A DNA stretch of 7,167 nt, taken from contig DMJA01000222.1 of NCBI GenBank assembly GCA_003451935.1, forward strand, positions 1-7,167, in the 5' to 3' direction. This document shows positions 1-5,796 of the stretch, in pieces. The position numbers and the translations under genes are program-made. This stretch comes from Verrucomicrobiota bacterium (lineage in GTDB: Bacteria > Verrucomicrobiota > Kiritimatiellia > CAIQIC01 > Lenti-01). The first letter of the stretch is position 1; each line of letters begins with the position of its first letter. The notes beneath the pieces were generated by a model. That model was not told the DNA's origin and did no database searches. It worked only from the letters and a program-made list of their open reading frames with translations.

Positions 1-1
1 G

Positions 2-541
2 CTGGAGACGCTGGCGATCATCGCCTATCGCCAGCCGTGCGTCCGGTCGGAGATCGAGGCGGTGCGCGGGGTGGCCGTGGATGCGATTTTGCGGAATCTG
101 CTGGAGATGCAACTGGTCCGCGTGGTGGGCCGCAGCGAGCTGCCGGGGCGTCCGTGGATGTTCGGCACCACGCAGAAGTTCATGGAGCATTTCGGGTTGA
201 AGAGCCTTGACGATCTGCCGGGGACGGACGAGCTGCGGCGGCTGGAGGCCGAACAGAACGCCCGGCGGGGGAAGGCCGCGGCGAAACCGGAGGAAGCGCC
301 GGAGAATCCGGACCAGATGACGCTGGAGGCGATCGGAGAGCCGGCCGTGTCCGGCGGCGAAGCGCCGTCCGGCGAGGCCGCCGAGGAGGAGGAAGAGGCC
401 ATCGAACGCGAGGGGCTGTCGGAGGAGGAAATCGTGGGGGGCGAGGACGAAGACGCCGAAGAGGAGTTCGACGACGAGGACGAATTCGACGACGACGACG
501 AGGATGAGGATGACGACGAGGACGAGGAGGAAGAGGAATGA
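2..541 (+). CDS. scpB: Segregation and condensation protein B, 3' part (5' end outside window)
   Basis: ScpB is the winged-helix subunit that with ScpA (kleisin) binds SMC to form the bacterial condensin for chromosome compaction and segregation. The reading frame is open from base 2 and gives 179 residues with no start, so the first winged helix lies upstream. The visible part begins LETLAIIAYRQP, then has EIEAVRGV, RVVGRSELPGRP and a phenylalanine/histidine-rich FMEHFGLKSLDDLP; these are family hallmarks of the second winged-helix domain and cover about the first 75 residues. The remaining ~100 residues are a low-complexity, Glu/Asp-rich tail not needed for the fold; 29 of the last 32 residues are acidic. 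The TGA stop overlaps the hisC ATG by 4 bases (ATGA), so the two genes are probably translationally coupled. An ATG at base 62 is internal to the conserved domain and is not the start. Identity is firm; the function of the tail is unknown. Confidence 0.93.
   Translation: METLAIIAYRQPCVRSEIEAVRGVAVDAILRNLLEMQLVRVVGRSELPGRPWMFGTTQKFMEHFGLKSLDDLPGTDELRRLEAEQNARRGKAAAKPEEAPENPDQMTLEAIGEPAVSGGEAPSGEAAEEEEEAIEREGLSEEEIVGGEDEDAEEEFDDEDEFDDDDEDEDDDEDEEEEE
526..530 (+). promoter_or_regulatory. Shine-Dalgarno site of hisC inside the scpB tail
   Basis: GGAGG lies 7 bases before the hisC ATG at 538. It is made by consecutive Glu codons (GAG GAG GAA) at the very end of scpB, so the same bases encode the acidic tail and load ribosomes for the next gene. 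The surrounding purine run offers several alternative registers (GGAAGAGGA). Confidence 0.75.
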
Positions 542-1653
542 GCCTGTTTGCGCGCTTGGCGAATCCGTGGATCGCGTTGCAGCGCCCGTACCAGCCGGGG
601 CGGCCCATCGAGGAGGTGGCGCGGGAGCTGGGGCTGGGCGATGTGGCGGGCATCGTGAAGCTGGCGTCGAACGAGAACAGCCTGGGGCCTTCGCCCAAGG
701 CGCAGGAGGCGATGCGGCATGCGATTCCGCAGATGCACCTGTATCCGGACGGCGGGTCGTTCTATCTGCGGCAGGCCATCGCGAAGAAGCACGGGATTTC
801 CGACGACATGGTGATGCTGGGATGCGGATGCAACGAGCACGCGGTGCTGCTGGCGCACGCCTTCATGGGGCCGGGCGACGAGCTGGTGGCGTCGGAACGC
901 TCGTTCGTGGTCTATAAATTGGTTTCGTCCCTGTACCGTTGCAAGACCGTCGAGGTGCCGATGAAGGGCATGACGCACGATTTGGAGGCCATGCGGAAGG
1001 CAATCGCGCCCCAGACAAAGCTGGTGGTGGTGGGCAATCCGAACAACCCGACGGGCACCATGGTGGGGCAGGCGGACGTGGACCGGTTCGTGGAGCAGGT
1101 GCCGGCCAATGTCGTGACGGTGTTCGACGATGCCTACATGGAACTGCTCGATCCCAAGGACCAGGTGGACACGGTCAAGCACGTGAAGGCGGCGAAAAAG
1201 CCGGTCGTGGTGCTCCGGACCTTCTCCAAGGCGTACGGGCTGGCGGGGCTGCGCGTGGGCTATGCCCTGGCGCAACCGGACGCGATCGATTTGCTGAACA
1301 AGGTGCGCCAACCCTTCAACGTCAATGCCATGGCCCAGGCGGCGGCGGTGGCCGCGCTGGACGACGACGCGCATCTGGAGGCCACGCGCCAGATGCTGCG
1401 CGCGGGGCGCAGGCAGCTCATGGACGGCATGCGCAAGCTGGGGCTGGAGCCGGTGGAGTCGGTGACGAACTTCATTCTGGTTCCGTTCCAGAAGGCGGCG
1501 GGGCTGACGGCGGCGCTGACGAAGCGCAAGGTCATCATCCGTCCCATGGCGGGATTCGGCCTGCCGGAGCATGTGCGCGTGAGCGTGGGGACGGCAAAGG
1601 AGAACGCGCAGTTCCTGAACGCGCTGTCGGAGGCGCTGATCGAGTTGCAGTAG
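538..1653 (+). CDS. hisC: Histidinol-phosphate / aromatic aminotransferase, PLP fold type I
   Basis: Class I/II PLP aminotransferase of 371 residues, the usual HisC length. HisC converts imidazole-acetol phosphate plus glutamate to histidinol phosphate; homologues in several bacteria also transaminate prephenate, phenylpyruvate or 4-hydroxyphenylpyruvate. Visible motifs: KLASNENSLGPSP (residues 41-53) at the substrate-binding N terminus; NPNNPTG (167-173); FDDAY (196-200) with the Asp that contacts the PLP ring nitrogen; SKAYGLAGLRVGYA (230-243), in which Lys231 forms the Schiff base; and Arg347 in HVRVSVG for the substrate carboxylate. The cofactor-phosphate loop reads GCGCNE (95-100), where many HisC proteins have GNGSDE. 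The start is set by the ATGA overlap with scpB and the GGAGG before it. A terminator follows the gene. No other his gene is present, and aroF, tyrA and aroA lie downstream, so an aromatic role is likely but inferred. The family assignment is firm, the substrate less so. Confidence 0.9.
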   Translation: MSLFARLANPWIALQRPYQPGRPIEEVARELGLGDVAGIVKLASNENSLGPSPKAQEAMRHAIPQMHLYPDGGSFYLRQAIAKKHGISDDMVMLGCGCNEHAVLLAHAFMGPGDELVASERSFVVYKLVSSLYRCKTVEVPMKGMTHDLEAMRKAIAPQTKLVVVGNPNNPTGTMVGQADVDRFVEQVPANVVTVFDDAYMELLDPKDQVDTVKHVKAAKKPVVVLRTFSKAYGLAGLRVGYALAQPDAIDLLNKVRQPFNVNAMAQAAAVAALDDDAHLEATRQMLRAGRRQLMDGMRKLGLEPVESVTNFILVPFQKAAGLTAALTKRKVIIRPMAGFGLPEHVRVSVGTAKENAQFLNALSEALIELQ

Positions 1654-1670
1654 GGTGGCGGGGAAGACAA

Positions 1671-1693
1671 AACCGCTTGTCGGGAAGCGGGTT
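1671..1693 (+). other. Small hairpin after hisC
   Basis: AACCGCTT (1671-1678) pairs with AAGCGGGTT (1685-1693) with one bulged G and a six-base loop, GTCGGG. It has no T-run after it, so it is not a terminator on its own. It sits 4 bases before the strong terminator and may act as a 3' stabilising stem of the hisC message or be part of a leader structure. No function can be read from sequence alone. Confidence 0.4.
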
Positions 1694-1697
1694 GCGC

Positions 1698-1732
1698 GGG
1701 CGGCCGGATTTTTTATCCGTCCGCCTGTTTTT
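1698..1732 (+). terminator. Rho-independent terminator between hisC and aroF
   Basis: The 5' arm GGGCGGCCGGAT (1698-1709) pairs with ATCCGTCCGCCT (1715-1726) in a 12-step stem with one mismatch and one G-T pair. The loop is five T. A G and then five T (1728-1732) follow. The stem strength and T-run fit an intrinsic terminator ending the scpB-hisC unit. It lies about 95 bases before aroF, so it could instead be a leader attenuator of the aro operon; I see no clear competing antiterminator or leader peptide rich in Tyr or Phe codons. Confidence 0.75.
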
Positions 1733-1736
1733 AGGA

Positions 1737-1766
1737 TGGAAAAGGGGGCGGAGGGCGGGGTATGGT
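1737..1766 (+). promoter_or_regulatory. Candidate sigma-70-type promoter for the aroF operon
   Basis: Downstream of the terminator, TGGAAA (1737-1742) and TATGGT (1761-1766) each match 4 of 6 consensus bases, with an 18-base spacer. This is the best pair I found in the ~95 bases before aroF, and a promoter is expected there because a terminator precedes it. The match is weak and the host's consensus is unknown. Confidence 0.25.
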
Positions 1767-1827
1767 TCCGGCTCGATTTGCGTCTGGCGGAACGCCGGGC
1801 GGGAACAACCCATAGGCAAAGAATTTT

Positions 1828-2865
1828 ATGATCGTTGTGATGAAAAAAGGGGCCGGCGAAGCCCAGGTGAAGGCCGTTGCGGAGAGGGTCGAGGGGTTGG
1901 GACTGAAGGCGCATGTGAGTCCGGGGGCCGAGGTGACGGTGATTGGATTGATTGGCGACGAAGCGTCCATCGAGGCCGCCTCGCTGGAGATGATGCCGGG
2001 GGTGGAGAAGGTGATGCCGGTGCTGAAGCCCTACAAGCGGGCGAGTGCCGAGTTCCATCCGGAAAAGACCGTCATCAAGATTCCGCCGGCGCGCCATGGC
2101 GACCGGGGGCTGAGCCTCGGCGGGTCGGGGGTGGTGGTGATGGCGGGGCCCTGCGCCGTGGAGAACCGCGACATGATCCTGTCGCTGGGCGCGTTCCTGA
2201 AGGGGGCGGGGGCGCACATGCTGCCGGGCGGGGCGTTCAAGCCGCGGACCTCGCCCTATGCGTTCCAGGGGCTGGGCGTCGAAGGCCTGCGCTATTTGGC
2301 CGAGGAACGCTCCGTGGTGGGCCTGCCGGTCATCACCGAGGTGATGGATACGCGCGACGTGGAGATGGTGGCGGAATTCGCGGACATCATCCAGGTGGGC
2401 GCGCGGAACATGCAGAATTTCAATTTGCTGAAAGTGCTGGGGCATTGCAAAAAGCCGGTGATGCTCAAGCGCGGGCTGGCGAGCACGCTGGTAGAGTTGC
2501 TGATGAGCGCGGAATATGTGATGAGCGAGGGCAACACGGAGGTGATCCTGTGCGAGCGGGGCATCCGGACCTTCGAGACCTTCACGCGCAACACGCTGGA
2601 CCTGAGCGCGGTGCCGGTGCTGAAGCGCGAGAGCCATCTGCCGGTGGTGGTGGATCCGAGCCACGGGGTGGGCCACTGGGACCTGGTGGCGCCGATGGCC
2701 AAGGCGGCGGTGGCCGCCGGGGCGGACGGGCTGCTTCTGGAGGTGCATCCGGATCCGGCGAAGGCCGTGTCGGACGGGCCGCAGTCGCTGACCCCGAAGC
2801 GGTTCAAGGATTTGATGGGCGAGCTGGAACTGGTGGCGCGCGCGGTGGGGCGGAACCTCCATTAG
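1828..2865 (+). CDS. aroF: 3-deoxy-7-phosphoheptulonate (DAHP) synthase, type I-beta with regulatory N-terminal domain
   Basis: DAHP synthase condenses phosphoenolpyruvate and erythrose 4-phosphate, the first shikimate-pathway step. The 345 residues are close to the Thermotoga maritima enzyme in length and layout. Residues 1-70 form the ferredoxin-like regulatory domain (MIVVMKKG... VIGLIGDE ... VLKPYK) through which Tyr and Phe inhibit that enzyme. A TIM barrel follows: MAGPCAVEN (105-113), GGAFKPRTSPYAFQGLG (134-150), QVGARNMQNFNLL (189-201), LKRG (213-216), ERGIRTFE (243-250) and VDPSHGVGH (275-283). The four expected metal ligands are present as Cys109, His279, Glu305 and Asp316, all shifted by exactly 7 from the Thermotoga positions I recall. 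The ATG at 1828 gives the canonical MIVV start; the ribosome site is weak (AGG at 1814-1816, 11 bases away). It is the first gene of the aroF-tyrA-aroA-cmk-plsC run. Feedback inhibition by tyrosine/phenylalanine is inferred from the domain. Confidence 0.95.
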   Translation: MIVVMKKGAGEAQVKAVAERVEGLGLKAHVSPGAEVTVIGLIGDEASIEAASLEMMPGVEKVMPVLKPYKRASAEFHPEKTVIKIPPARHGDRGLSLGGSGVVVMAGPCAVENRDMILSLGAFLKGAGAHMLPGGAFKPRTSPYAFQGLGVEGLRYLAEERSVVGLPVITEVMDTRDVEMVAEFADIIQVGARNMQNFNLLKVLGHCKKPVMLKRGLASTLVELLMSAEYVMSEGNTEVILCERGIRTFETFTRNTLDLSAVPVLKRESHLPVVVDPSHGVGHWDLVAPMAKAAVAAGADGLLLEVHPDPAKAVSDGPQSLTPKRFKDLMGELELVARAVGRNLH

Positions 2866-2874
2866 CCGGGGCGC

Positions 2875-2878
2875 GGAG
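2875..2878 (+). promoter_or_regulatory. Shine-Dalgarno site of tyrA
   Basis: GGAG in the 21-base aroF-tyrA gap, 8 bases before the ATG at 2887. It supports that start over later in-frame codons. Confidence 0.6.
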
Positions 2879-2886
2879 CGATTTCG

Positions 2887-3771
2887 ATGACCAGGGAACC
2901 GTGCATTTCGATCCTCGGGCTGGGGCTGATGGGCGCTTCGCTGGCGATGGCGCTGCGGAAGCGCGGCTATGCGGGGCGGCTGGTGGCCTATGCGCGCAAG
3001 GAGGAGACGCGTGCGGAAGCGGTGGCCGCCGGCATCGTGGATGCGGCGTTCGACGATCCCGATGCGGCGGTGAAGGAGGCCACGCTGGTGGTGTTGTGCG
3101 CGCCGATCCGGTCCTGCGCGGACCTCGCGGCCGACATCGCCCCGGCGCTCCAGCCGGGGGCGCTGGTGACGGATGTGGGCAGCACCAAAGGCTGGATCTG
3201 CCGCCAGATGGCGGGACTCCTGCCGAAGGGCGTGTTCGTGGGAAGCCATCCCATCGCGGGTTCGGAGAAGCAGGGCCTTCAGGCGGCCCTGGCCGATTTG
3301 TATGAAAACGCGTTGACGGTCGTGGCCTCGCATCTGGATGTCCCGGAGGCCGCGGTGGAACGGGTGGCGGAATTGTGGAAATCGGCGGGTTCGCGGGTGT
3401 GCCGCATGGCCCCGGAGGACCACGACCGCATGCTGGCGCGCACGAGCCATTTGCCGCACGTGGCCGCCGCCGCCCTGGCCAAGGCCATCGGGCGCGATTC
3501 CGCCGAACAGGTCGGCGCCTTCTGCGGGACGGGCTTCTACGACTCCACCCGCGTGGCGTCCGGCTCCATCGAGATGTGGAACGACATCCTCAGGACCAAT
3601 GCCCCGGCCGTGGCCGAGGAATTGAGGGCTTTCAAATTGGAGGTCGAGCGGGTATATGATGATCTCCAAGCGGGTCGTTTCGGCGACGTGGCGACATTCC
3701 TGGAACGCGCCCGGGAGTCCCGCGCGGAACTGCTGAAGGGTCGCGGCCCCGGGGCCGGCGCCCAGAAATAA
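2887..3771 (+). CDS. tyrA: Prephenate / arogenate dehydrogenase
   Basis: TyrA oxidatively decarboxylates prephenate to 4-hydroxyphenylpyruvate, or arogenate to tyrosine. The 294 residues match the short single-function form, with no chorismate mutase domain and no C-terminal ACT domain. The Rossmann half opens with ISILGLGLMGASLAMAL (7-23). TDVGSTKG (95-102) with Ser99 and GSHPIAGSEKQG (119-130) with His121 line up with the catalytic Ser126/His147 region of the Aquifex enzyme. The helical half carries DHDRMLARTSHLPHVAAAAL (178-197) and the GTGFYDSTRVA stretch (214-224). After the second beta strand the sequence reads AYARKEETR (34-42), with no Asp at the strand end; Arg there is often seen in NADP-using arogenate dehydrogenases such as the cyanobacterial type. 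The protein ends in a short Gly/Ala/Lys tail. It follows aroF by 21 bases and precedes aroA by 19. The family is firm; the substrate and cofactor preference are inferred. Confidence 0.93.
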   Translation: MTREPCISILGLGLMGASLAMALRKRGYAGRLVAYARKEETRAEAVAAGIVDAAFDDPDAAVKEATLVVLCAPIRSCADLAADIAPALQPGALVTDVGSTKGWICRQMAGLLPKGVFVGSHPIAGSEKQGLQAALADLYENALTVVASHLDVPEAAVERVAELWKSAGSRVCRMAPEDHDRMLARTSHLPHVAAAALAKAIGRDSAEQVGAFCGTGFYDSTRVASGSIEMWNDILRTNAPAVAEELRAFKLEVERVYDDLQAGRFGDVATFLERARESRAELLKGRGPGAGAQK

Positions 3772-3780
3772 CGGACAACC

Positions 3781-3783
3781 AGG
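3781..3783 (+). promoter_or_regulatory. Weak Shine-Dalgarno core of aroA
   Basis: AGG lies 7 bases before the aroA ATG at 3791, within AGGCAAA. The same AGGCAAA heptamer occurs at 1814-1820 ahead of aroF, but there it is 7 bases from start to start of the ATG further away in spacing terms (11 bases from AGG to ATG, against 7 here). Complementarity to the 16S tail is short, so initiation may depend on coupling to tyrA. Confidence 0.35.
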
Positions 3784-3790
3784 CAAACAG

Positions 3791-5113
3791 ATGGCTATTC
3801 CAAAACAGACGAAGATCGTACATCCCGGCGGGTTCGCCGGCGGCGTAGTCCGCGTGCCGGGCGACAAGAGCATTTCGCACCGGACGGCCCTGCTGGCGGG
3901 CATCTCCTCGGGCACGTCGGAGATCCGCGGCTTCCTGCAGGCGGAGGACTGCCTGAACACGCTGAAGGCGATGGAGTCCTTCGGCGCGCGCTCGTGGATC
4001 GACGATGACGGGGTGCTGTCGATCCAGGGAACGGGGGGCAAGATGATTGAACCGGCCGGCCCGCTGGATGTCGGCAACTCGGGCACGGGCATGCGCCTGC
4101 TGGCGGGGATGTGCGCGGGCTCGCCGATCACCGTGACGCTGACGGGCGACGATTCGCTGCGGTCGCGCCCGATGCGGCGGATCAAGGAGCCGCTGGAGCT
4201 GATGGGCGCCAAGGTGGACCTGACGCCGCAAGGCACGGCGCCGATGACGATCCAGGGCGGCAACCTGCATGGCATCGAATACAGCCTGCCGACTGCGTCG
4301 GCGCAGGTGAAGAGCTGCTGCATCCTCGCGGGCCTCTACGCCACGGGCCGCACGACGGTCCTCGAGCCCATCCCCACGCGCGACCACACGGAGCGCATGC
4401 TGCGCGCGGTCGGCGCGCCCATCCGCGTGGAGGGGCAGAACATTTCCGTGGACGGCTACGGGCCCAAGGGGCCGAAGTTCCTGGCCCGCCCCTATGTGGT
4501 GCCCGGCGACTTCTCCTCGGCGGCCTACTGGCTGGCGGCCGCGGCGGCCCTTCCGGGCGCGGTCGTGCGCGCGGAGGGCGTGGGCCTGAACCTGCGGCGC
4601 ACGGCGCTGCTGGACGTGCTGCGCCGCATGGGCGCCCGCGTCGAGATCGAGCGCACCTCGGCGCCGACCGACCCGGAGGTCTATGGCAACGTGACGGTCT
4701 ATGGCGCGGCACTGAAGGGCACCGAAGTCGGCGGGGCGGAGATCCCCAACCTGATCGACGAGCTGCCGCTGGTGGCCGTGCTCGGCGCGCTGGCGCAGGG
4801 GCGCACCGTGATCCGCGACGCCAGCGAGTTGCGCGTGAAGGAATCCGACCGCGTGGCGGTGATGGTCGAGAACCTCGCCAGCCTCGGCGTGCAGGTGGCC
4901 GAGCAGCCCGACGGCATGGTCATCGAGGGCCCGACGAAGGTGGTGCCCACGAAGAGCATCCGCAGCTATGGCGACCACCGCATCGCCATGAGCATGTCCA
5001 TCCTGGCGGTGTTCGCGAGCGAGCCGGTGTGCATCGGCAACGTGGCGTGCGTGGACACGTCCTATCCGGAATTTTGGGAGCAGCTGGGCCAATTGGGAGT
5101 GAACGTTGAATAA
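3791..5113 (+). CDS. aroA: 5-enolpyruvylshikimate-3-phosphate (EPSP) synthase
   Basis: EPSP synthase transfers the enolpyruvyl group of PEP to shikimate 3-phosphate, the sixth shikimate step and the target of glyphosate. At 440 residues it has the family's usual length and two-domain layout. Motifs: VPGDKSISHRTALLAG (22-37) with Lys26 for both substrates; VGNSGTGMRLL (94-104), the PEP/glyphosate loop; LTGDDSLRSRPM (117-128) with the PEP-contacting arginine; GDFSSAAYWLA (239-249); DELPLVAVLGALA (323-335) with catalytic Asp323; ELRVKESDR (346-354) with Glu351; and YGDHRIAM (393-400). The SISHR, DDSLRSRPM and RDASELRVKESDR forms resemble the Gram-positive/CP4 (class II) type more than E. coli. 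The loop keeps Gly at the position that is Ala in CP4, and has Leu103 where E. coli has Pro101; glyphosate response cannot be decided from this. Its last 8 bases overlap the cmk start. Function is firm. Confidence 0.96.
   Translation: MAIPKQTKIVHPGGFAGGVVRVPGDKSISHRTALLAGISSGTSEIRGFLQAEDCLNTLKAMESFGARSWIDDDGVLSIQGTGGKMIEPAGPLDVGNSGTGMRLLAGMCAGSPITVTLTGDDSLRSRPMRRIKEPLELMGAKVDLTPQGTAPMTIQGGNLHGIEYSLPTASAQVKSCCILAGLYATGRTTVLEPIPTRDHTERMLRAVGAPIRVEGQNISVDGYGPKGPKFLARPYVVPGDFSSAAYWLAAAAALPGAVVRAEGVGLNLRRTALLDVLRRMGARVEIERTSAPTDPEVYGNVTVYGAALKGTEVGGAEIPNLIDELPLVAVLGALAQGRTVIRDASELRVKESDRVAVMVENLASLGVQVAEQPDGMVIEGPTKVVPTKSIRSYGDHRIAMSMSILAVFASEPVCIGNVACVDTSYPEFWEQLGQLGVNVE
5095..5099 (+). promoter_or_regulatory. 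Shine-Dalgarno site deciding the TTG start of cmk
   Basis: GGGAG lies inside the end of aroA, 6 bases before TTG at 5106. No ATG or GTG in the cmk frame lies at a suitable distance from it, and the next conserved residues (IVAVDGP) begin only six codons later, so it supports TTG as the true start. Confidence 0.65.
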
Positions 5114-5792
5114 GCAATCAACCATCGTGGCGGTGGACGGCCCTTCGGCCTCCGGGAAATCGACGGTTTCCCGCAAGACGGCCCAGGCGGTCGGCTTCAT
5201 CTATGTGGATTCCGGCGCGCTCTACCGGGGCATCACCTGGAAGTGCGTCAAGGAAGGCGTCGATGTCAAGGATTCGCAGGCGGTGACGAACCTGCTGATC
5301 CGGATGAACATGGAGCTGGTGCTGCGCGACAACGCGGTGGGCTATCTGATCGACGGCGAGGACCCGGGGCAGGAAATCCGTGCCGAGCCCGTGCGCGAGC
5401 GCGTGGCGGACATCGCGGCCCAGCAGTCCGTCCGCGTCTACATCGTCGAAAAGCTGCGCCTGATGACGAAGTTCGGCAGCCTCGTGATGGAAGGGCGCGA
5501 CATCGGCACCATCGTTTTCCCCGACACCCCGTTCAAGTACTACCTCGACGCGGATCCCGAGGAGCGCGCCCGCCGCCGCGCCGCCGAAATCAAGCAGCAG
5601 GAGGGGACCGACGACGTCGGCGCCGTGCTCAGCTCGCTGCGCCGCCGCGACCAGAAGGATTCCAGCCGCGCCACGGCGCCGCTGCAGATTGCGCTCGGCG
5701 CGAAGATCATCAACAGCACCGGCATGACAGTCGAGCAGGTGGTGGACACCATCGTGTGCGACCTGAAGAAGGCCGGCGCGGTCCCGTCCTGA
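5106..5792 (+). CDS. cmk: Cytidylate (CMP/dCMP) kinase
   Basis: Cmk phosphorylates CMP and dCMP with ATP to CDP and dCDP in the cytosol, which recycles the CMP released by phospholipid synthesis and RNA turnover. The 228 residues are the usual bacterial length. The P-loop is DGPSASGKST (11-20) with Lys18. DSGALYRG (35-42) contains Ser36 and Arg41; VMEGRDIGTIVFP (127-139) contains Asp132; RRRDQKDSSRATAPL (179-193) contains Arg181 and Arg188. Ser36, Arg110, Asp132, Arg181 and Arg188 fall at the same numbers as the CMP-binding residues I recall for E. coli Cmk. The start is TTG, overlapping the aroA stop by 8 bases, with GGGAG 6 bases upstream; this implies translational coupling and possibly reduced output. 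plsC follows after 4 bases. In many genomes rpsA follows cmk; here an acyltransferase does. Identity is firm. Confidence 0.96.
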   Translation: MNKQSTIVAVDGPSASGKSTVSRKTAQAVGFIYVDSGALYRGITWKCVKEGVDVKDSQAVTNLLIRMNMELVLRDNAVGYLIDGEDPGQEIRAEPVRERVADIAAQQSVRVYIVEKLRLMTKFGSLVMEGRDIGTIVFPDTPFKYYLDADPEERARRRAAEIKQQEGTDDVGAVLSSLRRRDQKDSSRATAPLQIALGAKIINSTGMTVEQVVDTIVCDLKKAGAVPS

Positions 5793-5796
5793 GCCC

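Noticed and set aside
62..64. ATG as start of a short ScpB
   Set aside because: The conserved LETLAIIAYRQP segment lies upstream in the same open frame, so the gene continues beyond the left edge.
1771..1827. Second promoter candidate near TTGCGT (1778) before aroF
   Set aside because: Only three -35 matches and no acceptable -10 at 16-18 bases distance.
939..3305. A 788-codon + strand frame crossing hisC, the intergenic terminator, aroF and tyrA
   Set aside because: It is Gly/Ala/Arg-rich shadow translation with no family motif and passes straight through the hisC-aroF gap and the terminator.
25..4323. A 1432-codon open frame on the - strand crossing scpB to aroA
   Set aside because: It lies antisense to four well-identified genes, reads as Arg/His/Ala/Gln-rich low-complexity sequence with a poly-Ser stretch opposite the acidic ScpB tail, and is what GC-rich codon bias leaves open on the opposite strand.
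3632..5200. A 522-codon - strand frame opposite aroA
   Set aside because: Antisense shadow of EPSP synthase with Arg/His/Ala composition and no recognisable domain.
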